NCBI GenBank assembly: GCA_047967505.1
Contig: CM106539.1
Length of the DNA stretch: 64,000 bases
Strand: one strand, 5' to 3'
Source of the DNA: Dipteris shenzhenensis
Lineage: Eukaryota; Polypodiophyta; Polypodiopsida; Gleicheniales
Position 1 is the first letter of the stretch. Each line of letters begins with the position of its first letter. This document shows positions 1-11,642 of the stretch, piece by piece. Below the pieces are notes generated by a model. The model was not told the origin of the DNA. It made no database searches and was given only the letters and a program-made list of their open reading frames with translations. A program made the position numbers and the translations under genes.

Positions 1-23
1 TCCTCCTGTAGCCTCTGTAGGTG

Positions 24-28
24 CTTAG
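24..28. other. Target-site duplication CTTAG, left
   Basis: The five bases CTTAG directly precede the LTR start (TGTGAAGAG on the plus strand) and recur directly after the other LTR at 61281-61285. Copia integrases make 5-bp duplications. A chance match has odds near 1 in 1000. Confidence 0.75.
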
Positions 29-386
29 TGTGAAGAGAGTGGGAGAGAAGTAAGGAGTCTCACTTGCAGCTTTCTCACATACACAATGGGGGAATACACA
101 GAAAGGTGGAGGCTGAAAACAGTTTTCCTCTTCTTAGTTGTGAAAGCAAAAAGAACTCTCTCTTAGTACAAAAGGAATAGGTGAACCCTATATGTGGGTC
201 TCAAACCAAACTTAGCTAACCTAGGTGGCATACTAACTGAGCCACTAACTAGAGTACATAAAGATAGCTGTCATCTAGCTATTATTCATGGGCGGTGTAC
301 CAACTGCATCTGCAATTAACAAGTCGGTGACATAAATGCACAACGGTCACCCTGGCATATCATGAGTGGAGCTTGATATCTCAACA
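29..386 (-). repeat. Copia 3' LTR
   Basis: This 358-bp LTR reads TGTTGAGATATC at its start and CTTCACA at its end on the minus strand. It aligns along its whole length with 60925-61280, apart from about 20 substitutions and a 2-bp gap. Read on the minus strand, it follows the polypurine tract, so it is the downstream LTR. Confidence 0.93.
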
Positions 387-403
387 CTCTCCCTCAAGCT
401 CAA
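387..403 (-). other. Copia polypurine tract
   Basis: The minus strand reads TTGAGCTTGAGGGAGAG directly before the 3' LTR. Purine-rich runs here prime plus-strand DNA synthesis in LTR elements. Confidence 0.8.
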
Positions 404-1384
404 TCCCAATTCCTGCACACCAAGCAGGTCTCTGAACTTGTGTAGCTTCTCTGTACCCAATGCCTTCATGAATTTCTCAGCTACCTGATCCTCTGTGCTG
501 ACATAAACAAGATCAATAAAACCTACTAGAACCTTCTCCTGCACATAGTGATAATGCACCTCAATGTGCTTTGTTCTAGCATGATAGACTAGGTTATTTG
601 CCAAGTGTATACTGCTCATGTTGTCACAATAAATGACAACTGGCCCATCTGTAGACTGATGCATATCATAAAGTAGCTTATGCAACCAAGCTACCCTATA
701 CTCAACCTCTGTGCTCGACAAGGCAACTGTAGGCTATTTCTTGTTGCTCCAAGTGACTACAGCACTCCCAAAAGAGAACACATATCCACTGGTAGATCGT
801 CTATCAGAAATACTACCAGCCCAATCAGCATCAGTGTATCCATGCAACTTTATCTGAACCCCAGTCTCATAAAATAGTCCATACTGCAATGTGGACTTCA
901 CATACCTCAGTATGCATCTAGCCGCATCCAAATGCGGTTTCCTTGGAGCCTGCATAAACAAACTTACCAACCCAACAGCATAGCTCAAATTTGACTTGGT
1001 AATAATCATATAAATCAAACTTCCTACTATGTGTCTGTACATAATAGGGTCTTCCAGAAGCTCACCTACATCTGCACTCAACTTCACATTCTGCTCCAAA
1101 GGAACTGAAATAGGCTTACAGCTTGTCATCCCATATTTGGACAGCATGTTCAATCCGTACTGCCTCTGCAAGAGCCATATCCCACTTGTGGATCTAATCA
1201 CCTCAATGCCCAAGAAGTAACACAGCTCTCCCAAATCCTTCATCTCAAACTTCTGCTTCAATAGCATTTTCACATGAAGGATATCTTCATCACTATCACC
1301 TGTGATGATCAAATCATCAACATAAATGACAAGCAACATAATACTTTTCTCTATTTTTCTCACATAAAGTGAGAAATCTGCCAT
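404..1384 (-). pseudogene. Copia reverse transcriptase C-terminal half and RNase H
   Basis: The frame 1384-734 starts just before the RT active-site motif YVDDLIITGD and continues with the conserved FLGIEV, SKYGM and GSLIYM segments, then the RNase H beginning (GYTDADWAG, RRSTSGYVF). The RNase H remainder (LSSTEVEY, then HARTKHIEVHYHYV) continues at 721-347. A stop after TWSNKK separates the two parts, so the polyprotein is broken. The catalytic Asp pair of RT is intact. Confidence 0.92.
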
Positions 1385-1750
1385 GGAAATCTCAAAGCCA
1401 ATAGTGACAAGATACTATCCTATCTTGTCAGACCATGCTCTGGGTGCTTGCTTCAAACCATACAAGGCTTTCTTCAACCTGCAGACAAACTCAGGATGAA
1501 TGTTCAGCATGCACATAACCTGGTGGCTGCTCCATATAGACCTCTTCTTGCAAATCACCATGCAAGAAGGCATTCTTTACATCCACCTGATGTAAAGACC
1601 ATCCCTTTGATGCAGCCATAGCAATGACTACTCTTACGGTTGCCATCCTTGCAACCAGACTGAATGTTTCTTCATAATCAATGCCATATGTCTGTGCATA
1701 TCCTTGACAACTAATCTTGCCTTGTATCTGCTCACAGCACCATCTGCATT
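1385..1750 (-). pseudogene. Copia reverse transcriptase N-terminal part, frameshifted
   Basis: Translation of the minus strand in shifting frames gives recognisable Copia RT blocks: [45 protein letters not shown] and PPGYVHAEH. Later residues (LKKALYGLKQAPRAW) appear only after further frame changes, and stops occur near 1410-1480. The region joins the integrase tail/RT start at 1713-2578 to the YVDD half. Confidence 0.85.
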
Positions 1751-2640
1751 GTGCTTCACCTTATAGGCCCACTTGCAGCCACTTGCATTCTTGTCTTTAG
1801 GCAAAGGCACCCATTCCCATGTAGCATTTGCTTCCAAGGCATCCATTTCTTCATCCATGGCTTTCTCCCATTTTTCTTTTCCCATGGCTTGCTCAAAAGA
1901 AGTGGGTTTTGGTTCATGTATCACTTTGACCATGTAGGCATAGTGAATGGCTCTAAATCCATCATATTTCAGCCTATCCACAGGATACTTAACTTTGGTA
2001 GACTCGCGCAAATTAGGCTCACTTCCATGTGCTCTCAAAACATCCCTTGTCTTCCTTACTCTAGGTGTAACAATAGAAGGAATACCCAACTCATCATCAA
2101 GGCTCTGTTCTGAGCCACTGGATTCACCATCCACATAAGAGTGACCTGCATTCACATCAACCACGGGCTGATCTACTTTCTCTTTTCCCTTTTGTGATAC
2201 TTGCATACCACTATCTACATTGCTTTGAGGAGATTCTCCTGATCTCAATCTACCTGTCCATGGCAAAGTATGTGAACCACTGCTAGAGGACACTACAGGT
2301 CCACTAATATTTTGTGACTGCTGCTGTGAATTCTGTGTAGCATTACCATTTTGTGCATCTACATCATCAATCACATTTACTGGTTTATACCAACTGCTCA
2401 TCTCATCAAAAACAACATCTCTGCTCACTGTAAACTTACGACTAGAAGGGTTATAGCATCTATACCATTTCTGCTGTAGAGAATAACCAATAAAGATGCA
2501 CTTCTCAGCTTTTGGATCCAACTTGGATCTCAACCCATCTGGCACATGAACATAGGCAATGCAACCAAAAACTTTCAAATGAGAAATATCTGGTTTCCTA
2601 CCAGTATACCTCTCCTCTAGATTACTTTGGCCAGGCAGAA
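1713..2640 (-). pseudogene. Copia integrase C-terminal tail, linker and RT start
   Basis: The frame opens with [17 protein letters not shown] and [16 protein letters not shown], which belong to the C-terminal part of Copia integrase. An acidic/Ser-rich linker follows, then the RT start ([42 protein letters not shown]), lost to a frameshift after KARLV near 1712. The integrase catalytic core that should precede position about 2640 is absent; unrelated sequence begins there. Confidence 0.9.
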
Positions 2641-2700
2641 ATGGGCACTTTCCTTGCTAGGAGCCACGTGCAAATCCATTGAGAATGATGAAATTGGGGT

Positions 2701-2852
2701 GGGGGGAAGAGAGAGACAGACAGACAGACAGACAAACAAACAGATAGACGGACATACATTACATACATACATGCATATATATTATTTATATATATATATA
2801 GATAGATAGATAGATCTCAGATAGATAGATAGATAGATAGAAAGAGAGAGAG

Positions 2853-2904
<52 letters not shown>

Positions 2905-2905
2905 G
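2701..2905. repeat. Compound microsatellite (GACA/GATA/GA)n
   Basis: About 200 bp of GACA, CATA, TA, GATA and GA runs. It lies just inside the left break of the Copia element. Confidence 0.95.
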
Positions 2906-3608
2906 GGGGGGGAAGTATTCATTTTCAAGCGATCAGTTTCATGGTTGAAATAAGAGTCACTTTGCTAGTTGCAACCACTGTGGTACTTTTGTTTGCTACT
3001 ATTATGATGGTTAATTGCATATACTGAAATTGGGAGTGGGGGGAGTGAGAGAGGGAGGGAGGGACAGAGAGAAAGAGGAAGAGAAGGCAATATACTTTTG
3101 CAAGTGACTAACATAGTGCTCGAAACGGAGACCACTGCGGCTAGTTCTAGCCACTGTGAGTGTCTCATTAGGGATATATGCACCCTAACTTAAGCAATAT
3201 AAAACTTTTCAAACTATTCTTTTAATTTGTTACCTTGCTAAAATATTCACATGAAGCAAGGCTCACCATCATCATCCATTCTTTTAATTTTGTTGCCCTT
3301 TAAAATCTTCACATGAAGCAAGCCAATTAGGTCATCGCACAATTGGACATAGCAACATGTATGTTTACTCAAATAGTAAGCTATATAGCAGGTTTACTGG
3401 GCACACGCAATGTGCTACAAACTCATACAATGTAGTAATGGCACATAGTGCATAATATAACACATTCAGTATGATACATTGAATTTTGTATGTGTGTGGT
3501 GCATCACATTAATTGTCATAGTGGTCTAAAGTCTGAATCCTAGCATAAGAAAAGAAACACCAACATAACCACAATGGCCAATTGCTTGTGTTGCACATCC
3601 GCCGCTAT

Positions 3609-3655
<47 letters not shown>

Positions 3656-5790
3656 GTAGAAAGGATATGTATTATTTATATTAGATCCAAGATATTTTTA
3701 CAAGGTAGCTTTTGTCAAAGTCCACCTTTTATGAGGGATATATATAAAAATCTATAAAAACATCCGAAGTTCAATTCCTATATGTACTAAGGGCAATAGT
3801 AGCTCAGAAGAACTAGGCTCAAATTTCCTTCTCATCTTTTTTCACATTTGCTAGAGCTATCCCTAAAACTCATTTGGCTACATGTGCAAAGAAACTGGCA
3901 TGTGCAACATTCTTTTCTTTTGAAATGTCAATTTTCAGACCATGAGGAGCTTGAGAAAATCCCACTTCTAGAGCCACCACCAATTTGCATTCGTGGGAAG
4001 GGGTGCAATTCATGTAGGGGGTGGCAATTTGTGTCTAAGGGGACAGGCAAATAAAAAGCCCTTATGCTCCTAGATCATGAACAAAATAGTAGGTCTCGGG
4101 GTAGTGGAGAAATGGACAATTGGATAGATAGATAGATACAAAGAGAAAAATATAATGAGAGGGCACAAAAGTAGAAATAAGAGATGAACTTATTCCAAAG
4201 AGTTGTCTACAATGGTTGGTAGATGCACCCACTAAAATCGTTGGAGAATGCTCTTATAGAGATAAATCTAAGGCGCAACAATGTGACAAGAAAATATTAA
4301 AAATTGCATGGGGTTATGATTTCAAGGTATACAAGCAATTCTACTTTTGTCTGCATTCTTTTTCCATCTTCATTTTTTAGGTTACTAATATGTATCCACC
4401 ATTAAAGAAGTGCTAATTTGCTTTGCCCTTCAGTTGCAAGGTGGTTGCATGGTAATCAATTCAAGTGGGAAAATTGATAACACGTGTGATTGTGAGGTCA
4501 TGAAAACTTTGACGTGATAGAAGAGAAAATGCCAAAATTACAAATCTCATAGTAAGCAAGATGAATTACATTGGAGCCATACGAGAAATTATTTACGTCA
4601 AGTGAGAGTCATCTTTGATGTCAAATGGTCCAAGATTATGTATAAAGATGCTCCATCTGTATTGTAAGCAAGATGAATTACATTGTAAGCACGTTGAATT
4701 ACATTGAAACCATACGAGAAATTATTTACGTAAAGTGAGAGTTATCTTTGATGTCAAACGGTTCAAGATTATGTATAAAGATGCTCTAGCTACATTGAGG
4801 AAGGGTCTCGGAAGGGTTCAAATGAATTTTTTCCTATTGACTGAATGAGATTTCGAGATGATCTTACAAAAACATTCATTCCACTTTAGCATCATGAGCA
4901 AGAAAATAGATACTTTTTTTTATTATTATCGATTTCATTACATAACTAAGCAATAAATTTTGATTAATTCAAGGGAGAGCTCTATTTTTAAGGCTTATTA
5001 GAAGTTCTAGGGAGTTCTTACAAATTTTGGCTTTTGGACATGGTAGGAAGTGAGTGGACATATCATGGAGATGCTTGATATAGTACTTGCAATTTTTTTG
5101 AAAGAAGTTATAGTTAGTACTTACAAATTTTCAAAAAGAAGTTATAGGGAATTCTTACGAATTTTGGCTTTTGGACATGGCAAGAAGCGAGTGGGCATAT
5201 CATGACATGGCTTGATATCGTACTTGCTAAATTTGGCTTTTAAATGTGGCATGAAGAAAGTGGGCATCATGGAGATGGCTTGATGTGTGTTGAGAGGGGT
5301 CACTCTCTGACAACTTCAAGTATGTTGAGAGGGAGTGGGCATACCATGGAGATGACTAGATGTAGTACTGGCAAAATTTGTGTTCTAGAGGTGGAGTGAA
5401 GCGAGTGGGCTTAATGGAGATGGCTTGATACGTGTTGAGAGGGGTCACTTTGTGATGGCTTGATGTATGGTGCAGGGTCACCAGAGTGAGAAGGGGGGGG
5501 GCGGGGTGTGTGGGGGGGGGCAGGCAAGCGAAAGTTATCAAGGATTGTCAAAAAGTCGGTGGCCAAAAATTTGGAAGTTCAAAACAATGAGGGAGATGAT
5601 GAGCCGACCGTATGTACGTTAGCCAATCAAGAAATGCCACGAGGGGGAAATGAAAACTTTGAAAGGAAGAGAAAGGCGGTGGCCTACAAAAATCATAGAG
5701 ACGGGGACCTTTAAATGAACGTACTAAGAAAGGACAAAAAGTTATACTAAGTTGACGATATATAAAACGTTTATTATTAAAATGTGTGTG
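2906..5790. other. AT-rich DNA without genes; short repeats
   Basis: No coding frame of family character was seen on either strand. A (GA)n run lies at 3611-3655. At 4555-4800 a ~120-bp segment occurs twice (ACCATACGAG/CCATACGAGAAATTATTTACG anchors). From about 5010 to 5480 a phrase around GAAGTGAGTGGACATATCATGG recurs several times with variation. A G/C-only homopolymer patch lies at 5494-5520. Confidence 0.7.
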
Positions 5791-5803
5791 CACAGACGAG
5801 GCC

Positions 5804-5810
5804 TATATAA
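5804..5810 (+). promoter_or_regulatory. TATA box of the P450 gene
   Basis: TATATAA lies about 95 bases before the preferred ATG (5900), followed by a pyrimidine-rich leader. Spacing fits a plant core promoter with a start near 5835-5840. Confidence 0.6.
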
Positions 5811-5899
5811 AGAAGTAGAGCTTCTTATCAACTTCAATATCATCTTCAAAAACAATCTCTTTGTTTTTTGTCAACCTTCGAGCTCTCTCTGCAGCTTTC

Positions 5900-7606
5900 A
5901 TGGCTTTCCTTGCCATCTTCTTCTTCCTTCTTCTCCTTCTTCTCCTCCTCCTCTTCCTCCTCTCCTCCCCCCCTTCCTTCTCTGCTCAATTCCGTCTCCT
6001 CCTCCTCCGCCTCCCCTCCCTCCCCCCCGGCCGCATGGGCCTGCCCTTCTTCGGCGAAACCTTCTCCTTCCTTCACTCCTGGCACCACCCCTCCAACCCC
6101 GACTCCTGGTACGACCTCCACCTCTCTCTATTCGGCCCCTCCTTCAAAACCTCCCTCTTGGGCTCCCCCACCATCGTCTTGCTCGGCCCCCTCGCCAACA
6201 AGTTCGTCCTCTCCAATGAGAATAAGCTTTTCGAGAGCAGCTGGCCTCGGTCGTTGCGGGAACTCGAAGGGAGAAACGCCGTCAGCATGGTGCAAGGTGA
6301 CGCGCACTCCAGGCTCAGGAGAGCCGTCAATACCTTCCTCAACACCAAAGCGCTCAGAAAGTTCACATTCCGCATCGAGGATATCGTGGTGAGAGAGTTG
6401 ACCCAAGGTTGGAATGCAACTCCCGACGGGCCTTCCCCGCCTTGCAGAAGTTGGCCTTCCAGTTGAACGCTGAGCTCTTCATGGGTCTCAAGCCGGGGTC
6501 TGAGCTCGAACTCCTCCAGCGGCACTACGCGCACTTCACAGCAGGCCTCGAGTCGCAGCCGCTAGATTTACCATGGACAGTATTTGGAAAAGCAAAGAAA
6601 GCGAGGAAGGTGCTGTTAGAGTACATGTTCGAGAAAATCACTACGCGCAGGAACGAACTTGCGGAAGCTACAACAGAATGTGAAGCCAGAGACCTGCTAG
6701 ATCTTCTGGTGATGTCGAAAGATGAGGAGACCGGCAGCCTCTACACGGTGGAAGAGATCGGAGACAACATGTTGCTCATGGTCCATGCAGGTCAGGACAC
6801 GACGGCGTCTGCCCTGGCGGTTATTTTGAAACATCTCTCTGGATCATCGAGCGTGCTAACTCAGCTCAAAGGAGGTACTGGCGTTGAATTTCCTGTGCTT
6901 TGTTGCTAGTGCTCCTACAATATGTTTTGTTGTTGCAAATTGACACATGTTTGCACACAGAGAGAGTGTGGATTACTATCAATCTTATACTGCTTTCTCT
7001 TGCAGAATGTAGGGCTCTGGCGGCTTCACAAGGTCCCGGCAATCGGATCAGTCGGGAGCAGCTCAAGAACATCGACCTTCTCCGGAACGTGATAAGCGAA
7101 GGTTTGAGGATGTGTCCCCCAGTCTCTGGCCTCTTCAAGCGCGCAAAATTCGACGTGGTCTACGACGGATTCACGATTCCTAAGGGCTGGACGGTACTGA
7201 CCATCGACCCAAAAGTCTCAGCTTGAATGTAAATACATGAATCGTCGAGCGCTCTCCCCATTGCTATGGAATAATGTATGTGGGCTGTGTTATGCAGGTG
7301 CATTTGCCTCTACGCTACACACATCTCAAGCCGGAATATTTTTCTGATCCCCAAACCTTCGACCCTTCCCGGTTCGAGAAGACGAGAGCTGCAAGCTACG
7401 CCTACATTCCATTCGGCCAAGGGGCAAGAATCTGCCCCGGAATGGAGTTTGCGAAGGTGACGATGGAACTGTTCCTCTACCATCTACTCATCAGATACGA
7501 CTGGCAACTGGTGGATCCCAATGAGAAAATCCTTGTGCGGACTTTTTCACCGTATCCTGAAAGGGGTCTACCCGTCACTCTAACATTTTCGACGTCATTG
7601 TCCTAG
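5900..7606 (+). pseudogene. Cytochrome P450, CYP85 clan (CYP716-like), one frameshift
   Basis: Three exons (5900-6874, 7006-7214, 7298-7606) encode a P450 of about 490 residues, normal length for the family. The preferred start gives a hydrophobic Leu-rich ER anchor and the proline hinge LPPGRMGLPFFGE typical of the CYP85 clan; an upstream in-frame ATG at 5861 is possible. Visible motifs are the I-helix AGQDTT (near 6790), K-helix with ERR-triad region (SEGLRMCPP, near 7095), FDPSRF, and the haem loop FGQGARICPG with the Cys ligand (near 7415). CYP716-like enzymes oxidise triterpenes or related isoprenoids; the substrate here is unknown. The frame changes between RELTQGW and RRAFPALQ (about 6405-6430), so either a 1-2 base indel has disabled the gene or the assembly has an error. 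The first intron keeps phase; the second uses an AAAA/GTCTCA donor. Confidence 0.85.
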
Positions 7607-8440
7607 GAGACACCGTGTTTAACAGTCTTAGCACTGGAGGACACCCTGCGGGTTGAATACTACGCAGCAGCTCACATTGTTGAGCTTCACAAGCTCGTCA
7701 TGCGGCCTCGTGTTGATTACCTTCAAGAAAGGGGTCATCCATAATCTAGTCAACTACGATTTACCAAACCCATCTCCTCGTAAACCTAATAGCTTGATGG
7801 ATAACTTCATCTTTTTCTTTAACAAGCAGCCATGAGATTGTTGAGAGCGGTGGCCCGTCCCCAACCGATATACTACAATTTGCATAACAAATCTTATCTG
7901 CGTGAAATGTATTTACGATCTTGAGAAATCCTTATGATATGAAATGCTTACAAGTTGATAGGTGTGTGAAATGTATTCATGATCTTGAGAAATCCTTATG
8001 ATATGAAATGCTTACAAGTTGATAGGCAATCCCGCAGCAGCTAGTGTGAGGAATTAAGTGAGGTTACATTAACACTCAGGTTAATGATATAGTTAACACA
8101 AACGATTGCACATTTATAAATACATTTGTAAATATGTTATAGACCAGTGGCAAAGCCACGAGCTCTTCATAAACTATAGTACATAAAAGGATTTATAGAA
8201 GTCAAGGTTCAAAGAATTACAACATACTCCTACAACTCCTTCCTCTCATATTCCTTCCACATCTTCCCAAGTATGATATCCACATCTTCCACAACAAGAC
8301 AAAGCAACTATAGATGCACTTGATAGATGCACAAAATAGAGGGCGTGTCTATAGGCCTAGCTAGAATAGCAAAAATATGGGTGTGTCTAATAGCGCGTCT
8401 ATTTGTGCATCTATTAGCACGTCTGCATTGTGAATTAGAC
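7607..8440. other. Intergenic; contains a 64-bp tandem duplication
   Basis: No gene seen. Two adjacent copies of a 64-bp unit (GTGAAATGTATT...GTTGATAGG) lie at 7902-8029 and differ at a few positions. The end of the P450 transcript probably lies in the first few hundred bases. Confidence 0.7.
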
Positions 8441-8446
8441 GCGGAT

Positions 8447-8776
8447 TTAGATGCAAAACAGAGAATACAAAAAGTGAGATTTTAGTGCAGGTTGATAAAT
8501 GTACATCATTGCTTTCCAAAATTTGCCCATGATTACCAAAGCACATAATTTTAACAAAAATATCAATGCTTTTTTTGTGCTACTCAGGTGCTCATCGAAA
8601 TCAGCATCACCAATGGTAGGCTCATCCTCATGGGTAATGGCCTCAATATCTGTATTTCCTATCTCATGATCATCCTTCTCTCTCGTATCACAGTCACCAT
8701 TACCTCCATGGCCATGATCATCCTCCATACGCTCCATATTAGTAAATGTACTATACATCACTTTGAAACGTGGCAT
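8447..8776 (-). pseudogene. CACTA protein C-terminal acidic tail (probable)
   Basis: This frame begins PRFKVMYSTFTNME and is rich in Asp, His and Glu. It lies downstream of the DUF4216 fragment on the same strand with a plausible exon relationship. I recognise no domain; its assignment rests on position only. Confidence 0.35.
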
Positions 8777-8879
8777 AATAGGTATGACATGTCACCACCT
8801 ATTATTATTCACCATTGGTTGATAGACAACGAAATCCAAACACAAATACAATCATGTTATTTTCCTTGCATCGAAGGTA

Positions 8880-9251
8880 TCAAATATTTAAAGTGAGTAT
8901 TTTTATATGTGTGTACAATTCATGTTCACATTGTTGCGGTTGTACTAGTGTGTCCTTCTTACTTCGCCAAAACTTTGTGGAGTCAATAGTTACAAAGCCA
9001 CTTACATGGTGTTTGATTGTTGCATTAGGGCCTCTTTCCACCACTTCCTTAAACCACTCTACATCCAAAACATACACAAAGAAGCCTCGAAAGTCAAGCT
9101 TAATCATATCTTGGATTATGCCACAATAATCATCCATGGCTCCATTGGCTCCCTCAAAGCTAGCAATTACACCGCAATCTTGTGTGTTTCTCTTATCATT
9201 AATCCGTTGTGTTTGAAAATGCTTGCCCTCACACCATATAGCATTGAACAT
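8880..9251 (-). pseudogene. DUF4216 domain of CACTA transposase
   Basis: The fragment carries the DUF4216 pattern: Tyr-Cys-Gly-Ile-Ile followed by LDFRGFFVYVLDVEWF, then SGFVTIDSTKFW and a tail with LVQPQQ. In plant CACTA elements this domain follows DUF4218; its biochemical role is unknown. A frame break separates it from 9328-9618. Confidence 0.8.
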
Positions 9252-9327
9252 AATACACTACACCAAGAAAAAATCAATTAAATAAGCAATCTAAATTGTT
9301 GAAAGCTCCTAGCTTATGCATAACATT

Positions 9328-9618
9328 CTATATATCAACCTTGCTCATGCATCCCCTAGCATACTCCCATTCTTTCATTGTGATATGCATCCCCTCGTCT
9401 CTCTCTGCTCTCTCCATTTTGTCAAGTAGCCAATCCACATGAATATCCTGTGGAAGTGCTCTTAGATGCTGAGGGTATGGCACACGAGATCCGTGGTGTG
9501 TACAAAAGAGGGCCCTAATTTCTCCTTGTCTTCTTGCCTTTGCATCCTCGTATCTTGTCACCCATCTTTTCATCACATCACTATTAAGCATGCAATAGAG
9601 GTTGATATTATTAAGCAA
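9328..9618 (-). pseudogene. CACTA transposase linker between DUF4218 and DUF4216
   Basis: The frame has the Arg/Glu-rich character and the Trp-containing end of the region that joins DUF4218 to DUF4216 in CACTA proteins. It is separated from both neighbours by only tens of bases, so it is part of one former gene. Confidence 0.6.
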
Positions 9619-9629
9619 CTTCGTGTCTA

Positions 9630-9974
9630 TTACTTTGCTGTGTCCTTTTCCTTGAGGTAAATAGAGGTCATCCTTAGGTCTTCATCAGCTCTCCATAGTC
9701 GTGGGAGAGAGCTATACACATCAACAAGAAACTCAGAAATATATACAAGTGACTCTTGTACCAACCAACCCTCAGCCATGCTACCTTCGTATCTTGCATT
9801 TTGTCTCATGAAACCCTTTAAGGTCTTCATGAAGTGCTCAAGGAAGAAGAACCATCGTGCATGTACAGACCCATAGATAGCAACCTCATCCACCAAATGC
9901 ACTATGAGATGTAGTTTGCTTGTGAGAATAGAACATGGAAATGTCTCCACTAAACAAACCACCTCCACTGACAT
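9630..9974 (-). pseudogene. DUF4218 domain of CACTA transposase
   Basis: Conserved features are visible in order: an LVETFPCSILTSKLHLIVHLV helix pair, then ARWFFFLEHFMKTLKGFMRQ and the GSMAEGWLVQESLVYISEFL segment that corresponds to the EGSIAEGYIVEE block of the family. It lies between the Tnp2 fragment and the DUF4216 fragment. Confidence 0.85.
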
Positions 9975-10066
9975 AACTCAGCATTCTCAAGCGTGGCGGG
10001 ATCTATTTCCTTTGAGCTGACATACCTAGAAAGAAAAAAGTACGCAATCTTAGCAATATGAACACC

Positions 10067-10182
10067 TTGCATCGTGTAAAGTACCTCACAAGCTCGCCCA
10101 TCTTGTAAATACAATATTCACATTTTGTATCCTGTAAAGTACCTTACAAGCTCGCCCATCTTGTAAATACAATCTTCACGTC
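10067..10182. repeat. ~58-bp direct duplication
   Basis: Two adjacent near-identical units contain GTAAAGTACC(T/C)CACAAGCTC and CCCATCTTGTAAATACAAT. Confidence 0.8.
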
Positions 10183-10288
10183 CTTCGATGCACTGCGAGA
10201 AATGCTAGTAGGTAGTATGAACTGAACACACGAGGAATGGTTGATTCGTTGCTTCTAATTCACTCACAAATTTGAAAGAAAAAAGACT

Positions 10289-10708
10289 TTATGCACATAA
10301 AATACTTATTTGGAGCATCTTGTGCCAATCATGAGATTTCAAGCCATATAATTGCTCTACACCTCTTTTCTTGCTCTTTGTGAAGGCCCCCTTCAAACAC
10401 CTTATGCATCCAATGCGAGTACGAACTGTAGTGATAGCTCGCTTCACCGCCACCATCTCTAGCTTTAATAATCTCCACGGTGCACGAGGTAAAAAGACAC
10501 GCCCATTTGGCCTCTCTTGTGGCCAAGCTTCATGCATCCTCCCTATGGTGCATAGATCCTTCCTTATGCCTACGGAATCTCGTGTCCCATTCAAATGTTT
10601 CCAAATGGTAGACGCTACATTCTTGAAGATATGCATGGGATCAAGCAGGTGATTGATCTTGAGGTGGGACCAATATGGTAAACGATAAAAAATGGAGTAT
10701 CTAAACAA
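10289..10708 (-). pseudogene. Tnp2 transposase fragment (CACTA)
   Basis: The hallmark Tnp2 run is present: HLLDPMHIFKNVASTIW, then the basic/Asp-rich middle, and GLKSHDWHKMLQ near the end, matching the HNLDVMHIEKN and NLKSHDCHVLMQ blocks of the family. The N-terminal catalytic half is absent because element A begins at 10719. About 140 of the usual >700 residues remain. Confidence 0.88.
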
Positions 10709-10719
10709 AAGCTGATAAC

Positions 10720-11258
10720 ACCTATTTCATTAATTTTGGACTAGTGCACTATCCAAATTCGTTTTGTGAGATAATTTTGGATAAAACATTTCAAAAAAAG
10801 AGGCTCTTATAAAACAAATCTTTGAGTCAAAAAGTAAGATTTTAAAAAAGCAAATTAGAAAAAATGACGTGACATGTTATTAAAACTAGAGTACATTAAA
10901 AAAAGAGGACTTCATGTTGTTAAAAGAGACAAAAAGTAAGATTTTAAAAAATCAAATTAGAAAAAAAACTAGAGTGCATTTAAAAAACTAGAGTACATTA
11001 AAAAAAAGGCATGACACATTTGTACAAGAAGTAGATCATATAACTCAAAGCCATATGGTGTTAAAAAACACCTTCCATTAGCTCAGCCTAGAAGATGTCA
11101 TCTTTGTCTCTTACAGTTACTTTAGAAAACACATAAGTCTATGGAATTAAATTTCACAGTTACTTTAAATTTCCATCACTTGACTATTATGTCATTAGAG
11201 AGAGCATATGTCCTCGAAAGTGCCTACTATGGCATTGGCTTCATGAAAACAAGCAGAC
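10720..11258. other. Noncoding 3' part of element A
   Basis: AT-rich and without coding sequence. It carries repeated runs of AAAAGTAAGATTTTAAAAAA and ACTAGAGT(A/G)CATT. The near-palindrome GGACTAGTGCACTATCC lies 20 bases from the end of the element. Confidence 0.6.
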
Positions 11259-11259
11259 T

Positions 11260-11642
11260 TTAAACTTGCAGGCCATGCGTAACTAGGGCTGGCATCACAA
11301 ATCTCCTCACAACTTGTTTCGAATATTCCGCCGACTTGTAAGCATTCAACAACTCTCCTTTTCTCTCTTGGCTTTCCTCATCTTCACCATTTTTTTTTAA
11401 TACAGCTTCTAGCCACCGCCATATCCTGTACGAAAATTTAACTCGTTCACATAAGAAGTACGTGATTAAAAGACTTAGCAAAAAAGAAAGCTAAGAATAT
11501 TCACCTCTTCTGCTGAGTTCAAATCAAGCAGCCATGTACGTAACATATCCTCCTCGAATGATTTTCCCTTCATTGGTCCATACAAAAGAGATCTAAGACA
11601 GAATTTGAGTTCATTAAATGAAGTCGGGTAATAAGTAGTCAT
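11260..11642 (-). pseudogene. Small two-exon gene of element A, left copy
   Basis: Exon 1 (11642-11505) encodes 46 residues beginning MTTYYPTSF and containing LYGPMKGKSFEEDML. Exon 2 (from about 11424) continues WRWLEAVLKKNGEDEE and ESQERK. Relative to the right copy (57824-58280) this one has lost about a dozen bases at a GAGGA repeat and so ends early. The protein of about 125 residues is charged and helical-looking; I do not recognise a family. It lies downstream of the Ulp1 gene on the same strand in both copies, so it is a regular component of element A. Confidence 0.6.

Larger units (their letters stand above)
8440..10710 (-). mobile_element. CACTA (En/Spm-like) transposon relic
   Basis: Minus-strand fragments of Tnp2 transposase, DUF4218 and DUF4216 follow one another in the order usual for plant CACTA elements. 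All are interrupted by stops or frame changes. No CACTA-type terminal repeats were identified at either side, so the borders are only coding limits. Confidence 0.85.

Noticed and set aside
5868-6392. Ser/Pro-rich frame over the P450 first exon and its antisense frames
   Set aside because: Shadow frames of the GC-rich P450 exon, which has family motifs in its own frame.
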